NCBI RefSeq assembly: GCF_021172165.1
Contig: NZ_CP089096.1
Span: 2,170,001-2,234,000 of the forward strand
DNA: 64,000 bases
Direction: 5' to 3'
From: Flavobacterium channae
Lineage (GTDB): Bacteria > Bacteroidota > Bacteroidia > Flavobacteriales > Flavobacteriaceae
This document shows positions 34,903 to 42,764 of the stretch, one piece after another. Made by a program: the position numbers and the translations under genes. The notes beneath the pieces were generated by a model. That model was not told the DNA's origin, did not search any database, and worked only from the letters and a program-made list of their open reading frames with translations. Position 1 is the stretch's first letter, and every line of letters starts with the position of its first letter.

Positions 34903-37325
34903 TAATTTATTAGATCATTTCCAATTATTTCAGAATTACTAAATAACATATTGACATAAAAATCTTTTCTAAAATTTTCTTGTGAAAAAGGTTCTTCAAT
35001 TAAATAAAATCTTACTTTTTCATCATTGATTATAATTTGAGATTTTTTGTCAGCCACCTTAAAAAATAATTCTATTAATAGCTCATAAAAAAACTGACCT
35101 GCTTCAGAACTATTTGTAAACCTCTTATATGTGTCATACATTGGAAATAAATCAAGTTTAATAATCAAATCATCATTGATTAATTTAACTAATTGATTAA
35201 ACATATCAAGCTCATTAAATTTTTGAATAAACAAACTTGACACTTTTGTATGAAGTAAATTTTTATTTTTTTTATTTACAATACCATCTTTAATAATATC
35301 TAATAGTTCATTCCAATTCTGATAGTGTTTATAATAAAAATTTAACTGTTCATTTTCAAATGAAATAGTTACTCCTGTTGAGCTTAAATTAATGACTTGA
35401 CTTAAGCAAGATTTAAAATAAAGAGATTTGATTAGTTTTCTATAATCTCTAATTCTTTCTTCATTAACAGGTTCACCAAGAGTTAAAACATTCATCAAAT
35501 AATGTGTTCTAATTTCTTTTATTTTACCAACATCAGCTAAAGCATCATCAATATACACTCTTCTCTTATTGATAAATGAATTTAATAAAGAAAAAAATTG
35601 ATGTCCAGAGTATGCCATTAAATTTGTTTGAGCTAAACTATTTTTGTAAGCTGAATTAACTAATGTATAATAATTATATCTCAAAGATTCTATTAATGAT
35701 TCACTTTGAAAATATATATCTGGATTAAAGTCTATTGATTTTAATTTACAATTTGAAAGTTGATTTGTAACAGAAATATAAAACATATATGTTGCTAAAT
35801 CTCCATTAAAATAATCACTATTCAGATACCTCTCTCCTTTTTTCAAAATAAACTGTTCTTTTTCCAAATAATTAAGAGTATTTAGTCCAAATCTATTTAC
35901 TTCTGTTTTATACTTCTTTGCTTTTCTAATATTGTAGGTATATTCGGTATAAGCATCATTTAAGATTTGTTTTTGTAAATTAATATCTGAATATTCAATT
36001 GTTCCAAGAGTTTGATACTTTTCAAACAATTCAGTTATTTTATTTTTTTCTGCAATTCCAAAAGGCAATGAGTTCTCTTGTATGCCAAGAGGTTCTGACA
36101 TTACAATGTAAATATCCCCTTTTGTCCTTAACCTTGCAATTGCTTGAAGAATTGAAACATAACCAGAAGTAAACACTCCTTTGTTATTGAAATATTTAAT
36201 ATTTGTACTTGGAGGTAGTATAATAATAAGAGTATGATTTTCTTTTGTAATATTTATACCAGTTGAAAAATTTGTGCCAATATTAATTTTACTTTTATTG
36301 TATTTTCTAATATAATTAGGGCTAAATATATCATTATAACAAAAATTCAATTCTGACCTGTTTATTATTCCAAAATATGGTTTTTTCTGCATTTTTTTAA
36401 GCTGGCTTCTTGAATAAACAATGACATCGAATTTTTTGTTTTCATGAATTAACCTATTAAACAATCTTTTCAAACTTAAATTATCAATAATATTACTGTT
36501 GTCTTGATGTAGTATTAAATGTAAGTTACCTTGTTTTTCTTCAATAACAATTCTTTTAGATTCAATTATGTGAATTGTGTTATCTGTAAATTCTGAAAGG
36601 TATTTTATAATTTCTTTTGATGCTTCATTAAAAGTAGCACTGATTACATAATTCTTATGAACAACTTTTTTAAATTTCCAAAGGTTAAAAATATACTCCT
36701 CTTTAAAAGTATGTATAGAATCGTGTAATTCATCAAAAATCAACACAACCTTTTTATTATGATTTTCACAATACTTAATTAAATTTCTGAAATATTTTTT
36801 CCTTTTATTTGATTGAAATAAAGCGTCTTCACCAGGGTTTTCAAGTAAAGCATAGACAGTTAAAATATGAATTTTGAATTTATCAATATTTGAGCTATTA
36901 ACTATATCTAATTCATCATTTACAGCTCCAATCATATTTTCATTAACAGGTTTGTCAATATGAAATAAACTAAATATTTTATTTTCTTCAATAATCGTTT
37001 TACATTCTTCAAAATACTGTTCAATTAAATTATTGTATGGAAGTGCAAAAACAACTATATAATCTTCTTTATTGGCATACTCTGAAACAATGTCAATTAT
37101 GCACTTTGATTTTCCTTGACCAGTACCTGCATTTATTACAGTTGTATTTTTTACATCTAAATCCCTTATCAAAATAGGCATTAACTCTTCTGAAATATAA
37201 CCAGTTTCAGGATTAGGACTAATAAACTCTTTAGTTGAGTTATAATAATTAGAATCAAAATCCTCTATATTTATTTTTTTGTATTCTACTGGAACATTTA
37301 CTAAATCAAAATCTATTATACTCAT
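34902..37325 (-). CDS. SF2 DEAD/DEAH-like helicase
   Basis: An 807-aa protein with the superfamily 2 motif order: Walker A GTGQGKS (about 66-72), DELHDS in place of DEAD/DEAH (about 194-199), SATF motif III (about 224-230), and a motif VI-like QAIARLR (about 391-397). The C-terminal ~400 residues are helical with no known domain. Probable replication or recombination helicase of the island. Same strand as the RecA-like gene but separated from it by two hairpins. It starts right after the integrase-distal terminator. Confidence 0.85.
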   Translation of the reverse strand: MSIIDFDLVNVPVEYKKINIEDFDSNYYNSTKEFISPNPETGYISEELMPILIRDLDVKNTTVINAGTGQGKSKCIIDIVSEYANKEDYIVVFALPYNNLIEQYFEECKTIIEENKIFSLFHIDKPVNENMIGAVNDELDIVNSSNIDKFKIHILTVYALLENPGEDALFQSNKRKKYFRNLIKYCENHNKKVVLIFDELHDSIHTFKEEYIFNLWKFKKVVHKNYVISATFNEASKEIIKYLSEFTDNTIHIIESKRIVIEEKQGNLHLILHQDNSNIIDNLSLKRLFNRLIHENKKFDVIVYSRSQLKKMQKKPYFGIINRSELNFCYNDIFSPNYIRKYNKSKINIGTNFSTGINITKENHTLIIILPPSTNIKYFNNKGVFTSGYVSILQAIARLRTKGDIYIVMSEPLGIQENSLPFGIAEKNKITELFEKYQTLGTIEYSDINLQKQILNDAYTEYTYNIRKAKKYKTEVNRFGLNTLNYLEKEQFILKKGERYLNSDYFNGDLATYMFYISVTNQLSNCKLKSIDFNPDIYFQSESLIESLRYNYYTLVNSAYKNSLAQTNLMAYSGHQFFSLLNSFINKRRVYIDDALADVGKIKEIRTHYLMNVLTLGEPVNEERIRDYRKLIKSLYFKSCLSQVINLSSTGVTISFENEQLNFYYKHYQNWNELLDIIKDGIVNKKNKNLLHTKVSSLFIQKFNELDMFNQLVKLINDDLIIKLDLFPMYDTYKRFTNSSEAGQFFYELLIELFFKVADKKSQIIINDEKVRFYLIEEPFSQENFRKDFYVNMLFSNSEIIGNDLIN

Positions 37326-37339
37326 AAAACTTAAAATAA

Positions 37340-37370
37340 AACTGTGCTGTAAAGATATTACAACACAGTT
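37340..37370 (-). terminator. Intrinsic terminator after the integrase gene
   Basis: Long stem AACTGTG-C-TGTAA / TTACA-A-CACAGTT, 5-nt loop, isolating the integrase transcript from the helicase gene. Confidence 0.8.
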
Positions 37371-37382
37371 ATTTATAAAGTA

Positions 37383-38588
37383 TCATTTATCCAACTTTCT
37401 GCTTAAAGTTGAAATCTGTTCACTAACTTTTCTCTGAACCACTTTTGCATAATGGTCTTGAGTAGTTGAAATTTTGGAATGTCCTAAAAGTTCTGAAACC
37501 ACTTCTATTGGAACATCATTGTAAAGCAATACAGTTGTGGCAAAGGTTTTCCTTGCAATGTGATGAGTTAATTTCTTTTCAATACCTATAATCTCAGCTA
37601 TTTCTTTTAAATAGGAATTGAATTTTTGATTACTAACAACAGGTAATAATCTTTTATCATCCTGGTATTTTTCAATTATTGAAATAGCTTTAGGCAACAA
37701 TGGAATTGAAAATTGCCTCTTTGTCTTTTGTCTGAACATATCAATCCACAGTTTCCCATCAAATTTTTTCACTATATGTTTTTGTGTTAGAATAGACATT
37801 TCTTGATAAGGTAAACCAGTATAACAACAGAAAACAAACATATCTCTAACTTGTTCCAATCTCTTTTGAAAAAACTTATGATTCTCTAATTTGTAAAGTT
37901 CCTTAGTAGTTAGATAAGTTATGGAGTTTATGACCTTTTTGGGTTTATAAAGCAAGAATGGGTCTGTCATTAGAAAACCCTCTGCAATAGCCAATTTAAT
38001 AATCTTCCTAACCCTTTGAATGCTTTTATTGATTGTAATCTGCTTAAACTTTTTTTCAGTTTTCAAATAGTAATCAAAATCATTTAAGAACTTTAAAGAA
38101 ATATCCTCTAAAGCTATATTTCTCTTTTTGTATTTATGAAAAAGGAAGTTTTCTATATGCTGTTTGGCTTCTGTAAACTTTGAAAATGTAGATTTAGTGT
38201 ACTCAATACCTACCAATTTTTCCATTCTTGCATTATGGAGATTAAATACTTCTATTAAAGTTTTAGATGGTTTAATATCTTCTCCTTTGAATTTTAAGTA
38301 AATGTCTTCCACATCAAACTGTTCTTTTTGAACTTGAAGAAATAAAAAAGCCTGATTAATTTCTTGTTTAATCAGGCTCAATTGAGTGTTAATTTGTTTA
38401 TGTTCAGTATCATCAGGAATAGCTTTCTGTAATGAATTATTCCAATTCTCTGGTTTAATAAATAATCCAGTTGCAAATGGCTTTCTTATTCCTAAATATG
38501 TAATTCTACACACAATAGGAACTAATCCTTTTTTATTAATCCTGGTTGCTGAAATCACAAACAATATCTTTATTGGTTGTGTAATCAT
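37383..38588 (-). CDS. Tyrosine recombinase (island integrase, IntDOT-like active site)
   Basis: A 401-aa protein from the ATG at 38588 (MITQPIKILFVI). The frame extends to 38684, but that part lies in the repeat array. It has an N-terminal arm-binding domain (ATGLFIKPENWN), a SAM-like core-binding domain (about 105-210), and a catalytic domain. The box-I Arg position reads CCYTGLPYQEM, so the usual TGLR Arg is absent, as known for IntDOT of CTnDOT. HxxR is present (HHIARKTFATT, about 341), as are LLGHSKISTTQ and the nucleophile Tyr in DHYAKV (about 378). It catalyses integration and excision at the tRNA-fMet att site. Confidence 0.93.
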   Translation of the reverse strand: MITQPIKILFVISATRINKKGLVPIVCRITYLGIRKPFATGLFIKPENWNNSLQKAIPDDTEHKQINTQLSLIKQEINQAFLFLQVQKEQFDVEDIYLKFKGEDIKPSKTLIEVFNLHNARMEKLVGIEYTKSTFSKFTEAKQHIENFLFHKYKKRNIALEDISLKFLNDFDYYLKTEKKFKQITINKSIQRVRKIIKLAIAEGFLMTDPFLLYKPKKVINSITYLTTKELYKLENHKFFQKRLEQVRDMFVFCCYTGLPYQEMSILTQKHIVKKFDGKLWIDMFRQKTKRQFSIPLLPKAISIIEKYQDDKRLLPVVSNQKFNSYLKEIAEIIGIEKKLTHHIARKTFATTVLLYNDVPIEVVSELLGHSKISTTQDHYAKVVQRKVSEQISTLSRKLDK

Positions 38589-38623
38589 GATAAAATAATT
38601 GTTTAAATCTTTAATAAAAAAAG

Positions 38624-38735
38624 TTGCAACCCAAGTAAAATTTAATTGCAACCCAAATGTTAGCCTTTTTGCAACCCAATACAAAATTTATTGCAACCTA
38701 AAAGTTAGCCTCTTGCAACCCTCATTGTAACCCAA
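38624..38735. repeat. Six 11-bp direct repeats (TTGCAACCCAA) at about 22-bp spacing
   Basis: Copies start at 38624, 38646, 38669, 38691 (CCTAA variant), 38713 (CCCTC variant) and 38725 (TTGTAACCCAA). The first five are 22-23 bp apart, about two helical turns, all in the same orientation. GTTAGCCT recurs between copies 2/3 and 4/5. They lie between the integrase start and attR, as expected for arm-type integrase sites or an integrase-gene operator. Confidence 0.82.
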
Positions 38736-38827
38736 AAAAAACTAAAATTTGAATTTGTAATAAGTAAGTAGATTTTTAAGAAATCCTTGTAGAATAGATA
38801 AGAATAGAAGATAAATAAAAAAAGCTC

Positions 38828-38878
38828 CACATTTCTGTGAAGCTTCTTAGTAGCGGGAACAGGACTCGAACCTGTGAC
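38828..38878. repeat. attR: 51-bp direct repeat within the intact tRNA-fMet gene
   Basis: Identical to 20759-20809. It covers the 3' 28 nt of the tRNA and its terminator stem (AGCTTCACA / TGTGGAGCT). It restores a complete tRNA after integration. Beyond the perfect block both copies continue with AAAAAAAGC and two mismatches. Confidence 0.92.
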
Positions 38879-38923
38879 CTTCGGGTTATGAGCCCGACGA
38901 GCTGCCTACTGCTCTATCCCGCG
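38851..38923 (-). tRNA. Initiator tRNA-fMet (CAT), copy carrying the island
   Basis: A 73-nt cloverleaf on the minus strand, anticodon CAT at 38890-38888, CCA not encoded. Initiator hallmarks: three G-C pairs at the base of the anticodon stem (GGG...CCC), and no Watson-Crick pair at 1-72 (C1 opposite U72). Its 3' 28 nt come from the island side (attR). A terminator hairpin follows. Confidence 0.95.
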
Positions 38924-38951
38924 ATGTACGGTTGTAATTCATTAAATTTAG

Positions 38952-39024
38952 TAGCGGGAACAGGACTCGAACCTGTGACCTTCGGGTTATGAGCCCGACG
39001 AGCTGCCTACTGCTCTATCCCGCG
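38952..39024 (-). tRNA. Initiator tRNA-fMet (CAT), second tandem copy
   Basis: Same 73-nt sequence as the neighbouring copy, 28 bp upstream in the transcription direction. The unoccupied second copy secures initiator tRNA supply and is a further potential target for the integrase. Confidence 0.95.
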
Positions 39025-39114
39025 ATTTGTGAGTGCAAAGGTACAATGTTTATTTAAAATAGCAAGACTTTTTTAAAAATAATGTTTTATTTCTCGTAAT
39101 TCAAGCGTTATCAC

Positions 39115-39122
39115 TACCTTTG
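39115..39122 (+). promoter_or_regulatory. -7 promoter box TACCTTTG for era
   Basis: Exact TAnnTTTG match, 19 bp upstream of the era ATG. Confidence 0.6.
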
Positions 39123-39141
39123 TAACCATAAATTTATTAAA

Positions 39142-40026
39142 ATGGAGCACAGAGCAGGTTATGTTAATATTATTGGAAATCCTAATGTAGGAAAGTCAAC
39201 TCTTATGAATGCTTTTGTAGGAGAACGTCTTTCTATTATTACATCTAAAGCACAAACCACAAGACACCGTATTTTAGGTATTGTAAATGGAGATGATTTC
39301 CAAATGTTATTTTCAGATACTCCAGGAATCATTAAGCCTGCGTATGAATTACAAAGTTCAATGATGGATTTTGTAAAATCGGCTTTTGAAGATGCCGATG
39401 TTTTAATTTATATGGTTGAAATAGGTGAAAAAGAATTAAAAGATGAAGCGTTTTTTAATAAAATTATTCACTCAAAAATTCCGGTTTTGCTTTTATTAAA
39501 CAAAATAGACAAATCCAACCAAGAACAATTAGAAGAACAAGTACAATTATGGAAAGAGAAAGTTCCTAATGCAGAGATTTTCCCAATTTCGGCTTTAGAA
39601 AACTTTAATGTTCAAACCGTTTTTGATAGAATTTTAGAATTACTTCCAGTATCGCCACCATTTTATCCAAAAGATGCGTTAACCGATAAACCAGAACGTT
39701 TTTTTGTTAACGAAACGATTCGTGAGAAAATCTTATTGAACTATGATAAAGAAATACCGTATGCAGTTGAAATTGAAACGGAAGAATTTAAGGAAGATGA
39801 TGATATTATCCGAATTCGTGCAGTTATCATGGTTGAACGAGATACACAAAAAGGAATCATAATTGGTCACAAAGGAGCGGCTATTAAAAAAGTGGGAATT
39901 CAGGCGAGAGAGGATTTAGAGAAATTCTTTGGAAAACAAATTCATTTAGAAACTTACGTAAAAGTAAATAAAGATTGGCGTTCAAACGAAAGACAACTAA
40001 GACGCTTTGGATACAATCAAAAATAA
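39142..40026 (+). CDS. era: GTPase Era
   Basis: A 294-aa Era, the essential GTPase that binds the 3' end of 16S rRNA for 30S maturation. G1 is GNPNVGKS (12-19), G3 DTPG (about 59-62), G4 NKID (about 120-123), and the C-terminal KH domain contains IIGHKGAAIKKVGIQARED. Full length, own promoter, strong terminator behind. Confidence 0.98.
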   Translation: MEHRAGYVNIIGNPNVGKSTLMNAFVGERLSIITSKAQTTRHRILGIVNGDDFQMLFSDTPGIIKPAYELQSSMMDFVKSAFEDADVLIYMVEIGEKELKDEAFFNKIIHSKIPVLLLLNKIDKSNQEQLEEQVQLWKEKVPNAEIFPISALENFNVQTVFDRILELLPVSPPFYPKDALTDKPERFFVNETIREKILLNYDKEIPYAVEIETEEFKEDDDIIRIRAVIMVERDTQKGIIIGHKGAAIKKVGIQAREDLEKFFGKQIHLETYVKVNKDWRSNERQLRRFGYNQK

Positions 40027-40030
40027 ATAG

Positions 40031-40057
40031 AAAAGCCTGATACATTTATCAGGCTTT
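40031..40057. terminator. Bidirectional intrinsic terminator
   Basis: Stem AAAGCCTGAT / ATCAGGCTTT between the convergent era and heme ABC transporter genes, T-rich on both strands. Confidence 0.88.
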
Positions 40058-40061
40058 CTTT

Positions 40062-40829
40062 TTAAAAATGAATGAAGATTTCGTTTTCTACTGTATGGAT
40101 TTTTGCTTCCATTTTAAAAGCTTCCAATATATTTTCTTTAGTCAAGACTTCGGTTTTATTTCCAGATGCAATTACTTTCCCGTGACTAAGCAACATAATT
40201 TTATCAGCAAATTTAGCTGTCAAATTCAAATCGTGTAAAACACCAATAATCACAATATTATTCTCTTTTGCCAATTCTTGCATCTTGTACATAAAACTAT
40301 ACTGAAAATGCACATCTAGAAATGTCAAAGGCTCATCTAATATTAAATAGCGCGTTTTATTTTCTTCGGAAAACCAAATTTGAGCTAAAACTCGAGCAAA
40401 ATGAACGCGTTGCATTTCGCCTCCACTTAATGTTAAGTAGTTTCGATCAACAAAATTTTCCAATTCAAAAAACTGAATAGCTTCGTTACAAGCCCGTTTA
40501 TCTTTTTCCGAAGGATAATTATTAAAATGAGGATACCTACCCATCATTACAATATCGCGAACAGTTAAGGGAAAATTTAATTTACTATTTTGCGATAAAA
40601 CAGCCCTAACTTTTGCTAATTCTGAAATGGATAAAACTTCTGTATCATAATCAACTGTTCCTTTTTGATTTAATTTTAATTGACCACAAATAGCTTTTAT
40701 AAAAGTTGATTTTCCGGCGCCATTTGGACCAATAATTAATGATATTTTTCCAGCTTCAAATGCTTCCGAAATATTTTCTAGAATTACTTTATTGGCAATA
40801 CCAACAGATAAATTTTTAGTTGTAAGCAT
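40062..40829 (-). CDS. hmuV: Heme ABC transporter ATPase (HmuV-like)
   Basis: A 255-aa ABC ATPase of the iron-siderophore/heme class. Walker A is GPNGAGKS, the signature LSGGEMQRVHFARVLAQIW has the HmuV-type extension, and Walker B is YLILDEPLTFLD. Last gene of the uptake operon, 1 bp after the permease. It drives import across the inner membrane. Confidence 0.9.
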   Translation of the reverse strand: MLTTKNLSVGIANKVILENISEAFEAGKISLIIGPNGAGKSTFIKAICGQLKLNQKGTVDYDTEVLSISELAKVRAVLSQNSKLNFPLTVRDIVMMGRYPHFNNYPSEKDKRACNEAIQFFELENFVDRNYLTLSGGEMQRVHFARVLAQIWFSEENKTRYLILDEPLTFLDVHFQYSFMYKMQELAKENNIVIIGVLHDLNLTAKFADKIMLLSHGKVIASGNKTEVLTKENILEAFKMEAKIHTVENEIFIHF

Positions 40830-40830
40830 A

Positions 40831-41859
40831 TTAAAAAAAGTAATTAGATTTTCGCAATAAAATAATAAATACTGGAACTCCTAAGAATGAGGTTACAATT
40901 CCGATTGGCAATTCAGCCGGACTTAACAATAGTCGCGCAACCAAATCGGCAAAACAAAGAAAAATAGCACCAAATAATGAACCGAAAATAATAAGTTTTC
41001 GAATATCGGAACCACTTATCATTCGTATAATGTGAGGAACAATTAATCCCACAAAACCAATAACTCCAACAAATGAAGTAGCAACCGAAACCATAATAAC
41101 ATTGATGATTAAAACTTGGTATTTTAATAAATTCACGTTGATTCCTAAATAGCTAGCTTCATCGTTTCCAAGAATCAAAGTATTCAATTTCTTTCCTAAA
41201 AAATAGGATAAAATCAAACCCGAAACAGAAAAAACAGCCACCATTTGAACTGCTTGCCAATTTGCTCCTGAAAGCGTTCCTAAATTCCAAAATGTAATAG
41301 AACGCGCTTGTGGATCTCTAGCAATGTAAGACAGAAATCCGATTCCACTTAAAAACAAGGCATTTACAGCAACTCCAATTAATAACAAAACTGTTACCGA
41401 GTTGTTGTTTCCGTTTATTTTGGATAACGAGAAAACCAAGAATGTTCCAATTATTCCTCCGACACATGCAATTAATGATAATGAAATATTGTTAGTTGCA
41501 AAAGCGAAAGTATTTCCCAATACAATAAAAAAGGAAGCACCAAAAGCAGCTCCGCTCGAAGTTCCTATTAAGCCAGGTTCTACAATTGGGTTTCTAAATA
41601 AAGCTTGAACTAAAATTCCGCCAACGGCTAATGTAGCGCCAACTAAAATGCTTAATACTGATCTTGGCAATCTTATATCAATGAAAATACGTTCGTTCAA
41701 AGTTGTAAATTCATTTCCATAAAAGAAATTAGAAAACGAGGATAAAATCTCATCAAGTGAAATTTTCACGGCTCCTAATCCTATGGATAATAAGAAAACC
41801 ACAACTAGCAATAATAGTAGTGTAATCAATAAAAAGCTATCTCGTTTTGTAAAAAACAT
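40831..41859 (-). CDS. hmuU: FecCD-family permease (HmuU-like)
   Basis: A 342-aa polytopic protein with the FecCD fold: about 9-10 membrane helices, R(I/L)PRSVLSILVGATLAVGGILVQALFRNP near the N-terminus, and GFVGLIVPHIIRM as coupling motif. Its ATG overlaps the last base of the substrate-binding protein stop (TAATG type), so it is translationally coupled. Confidence 0.93.
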   Translation of the reverse strand: MFFTKRDSFLLITLLLLLVVVFLLSIGLGAVKISLDEILSSFSNFFYGNEFTTLNERIFIDIRLPRSVLSILVGATLAVGGILVQALFRNPIVEPGLIGTSSGAAFGASFFIVLGNTFAFATNNISLSLIACVGGIIGTFLVFSLSKINGNNNSVTVLLLIGVAVNALFLSGIGFLSYIARDPQARSITFWNLGTLSGANWQAVQMVAVFSVSGLILSYFLGKKLNTLILGNDEASYLGINVNLLKYQVLIINVIMVSVATSFVGVIGFVGLIVPHIIRMISGSDIRKLIIFGSLFGAIFLCFADLVARLLLSPAELPIGIVTSFLGVPVFIILLRKSNYFF

Positions 41860-42722
41860 TATTGATGAATTAATTTTTGAATAAGTTGTATGTTTTGACC
41901 TGTTCTTGGACCTAAATACACCAAATCGTGTTCTTCTATTCTGTAAATTTTCTTGTCTTTGAATGCTTTTGTACTTGAAACTCCAGGAAGTTCTCCTATT
42001 TTTTCATAAGAACCAGCCAGTTTATCATAACCAAAATCGGTAATTAAAATCACATCCGGATTTGCTGCAGCAACTAATTCAGGAGAAAGATGTTTCATTC
42101 CTTTTTCTTCATTAATAGCAATTTCGCCACCAGCCCATTCTAGCATTTTACCACCAGTACTGCTTTTTGTCATTACTAAATATACATTTGATGCTTGACC
42201 GTAATGTATAACCAAAACTCTAGGTTTTTTTGTGAAAAATTTTGTTTTTTCAATAGCTGCATCAAATTCTTTTTTCAACTTAACACAAAGAGAATCAGCC
42301 GCTTTTTCTCTTTTAAAATAACGACCCATTTCATGTATTAGAGAATCGGTTCCTACAATGGTTTGTTCATACTTACCAAATTGCTTCATCGGAACTTTCA
42401 ACTTCTTTAATTGATCAACCACAGTTTCCGGACCAATATTATCATCTTCAATTACGATTGTTGGTTTGTTAGCCAAAATAGCTTCTAAACTCAATGCTCT
42501 ATGATAACCAACTGTTGGTAATTCTTTTAATTCTGCTGGATAAGTACTTGATACATCTACAGCAGCTAAATCTTTTTGAGCACCTAATGCACAAATAATT
42601 TCATTGTATTGTTTTGCTATGCAAACAATTCTTGTTGTAGTTTCTTGCTTTTTGTCTTCCTTAGAAAACCTTTCACAACTTGAAACAACAAGTAACAATA
42701 CTAAGTATTTTATAGCTTTCAT
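41859..42722 (-). CDS. hmuT: Heme/iron ABC transporter substrate-binding lipoprotein (HmuT-like)
   Basis: A 287-aa protein with a lipoprotein signal (LLLVVSSCE). The BtuF/HmuT-type fold shows TTRIVCIAKQYNEIICALGA, the HmuT-like LPTVGYHRALSLEAIL, and a C-terminal IYRIEEHDLVYLGPRTGQNI. The heme assignment follows from the VGYxRxLS motif and the ABC partner; a siderophore or cobalamin substrate remains possible. A strong hairpin separates it from the upstream TonB receptor gene. Confidence 0.85.
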   Translation of the reverse strand: MKAIKYLVLLLVVSSCERFSKEDKKQETTTRIVCIAKQYNEIICALGAQKDLAAVDVSSTYPAELKELPTVGYHRALSLEAILANKPTIVIEDDNIGPETVVDQLKKLKVPMKQFGKYEQTIVGTDSLIHEMGRYFKREKAADSLCVKLKKEFDAAIEKTKFFTKKPRVLVIHYGQASNVYLVMTKSSTGGKMLEWAGGEIAINEEKGMKHLSPELVAAANPDVILITDFGYDKLAGSYEKIGELPGVSSTKAFKDKKIYRIEEHDLVYLGPRTGQNIQLIQKLIHQ

Positions 42723-42733
42723 ATTATCGAAAT

Positions 42734-42758
42734 AAAGAGCGGCATAAAACCGCTCTTT
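42734..42758 (-). terminator. Hairpin between the TonB receptor and ABC genes (terminator or attenuator)
   Basis: Perfect 9-bp GC-containing stem AAAGAGCGG / CCGCTCTTT, 7-nt loop, short T tail on the minus strand. It sits inside an otherwise co-directional uptake gene set, so it may lower ABC gene expression relative to the receptor. Confidence 0.8.
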
Positions 42759-42764
42759 TATAAA

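Larger units (their letters stand above)
20759..38878. mobile_element. 18.1-kb integrative genomic island in an initiator tRNA-fMet gene
   Basis: Bounded by a perfect 51-bp direct repeat (attL 20759-20809, attR 38828-38878). The repeat contains the 3' 28 nt of tRNA-fMet and its terminator hairpin. The intact tRNA is at the right end, beside the tyrosine recombinase gene. Cargo: a small orphan protein, XRE regulator, secreted protein, membrane proteins, RadC, RecA-like ATPase, DUF3871, SF2 helicase, an IS-disrupted nuclease-NTPase, and two copies of an IS3-family element. No relaxase, T4SS, capsid or portal genes are seen. It is thus best described as a mobilizable or satellite-type integrative element rather than a full ICE or prophage. 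Nearly all cargo is on the minus strand. Confidence 0.9.

Noticed and set aside
20912..38588. Frequent word ACCAGGAA / TTCCTGGT within the island as a possible regulatory site
   Set aside because: Many occurrences lie inside coding sequence on both strands (for example in the DUF3871 and integrase genes). The non-coding ones have no constant position relative to promoters.
38589..38684. N-terminal extension of the integrase
   Set aside because: This stretch is the direct-repeat array, and its translation has no domain character. The ATG at 38588 starts the conserved arm-binding domain.
38881..39024. Elongator tRNA-Met
   Set aside because: The three G-C pairs in the anticodon stem and the unpaired 1-72 position identify both genes as initiator tRNA.
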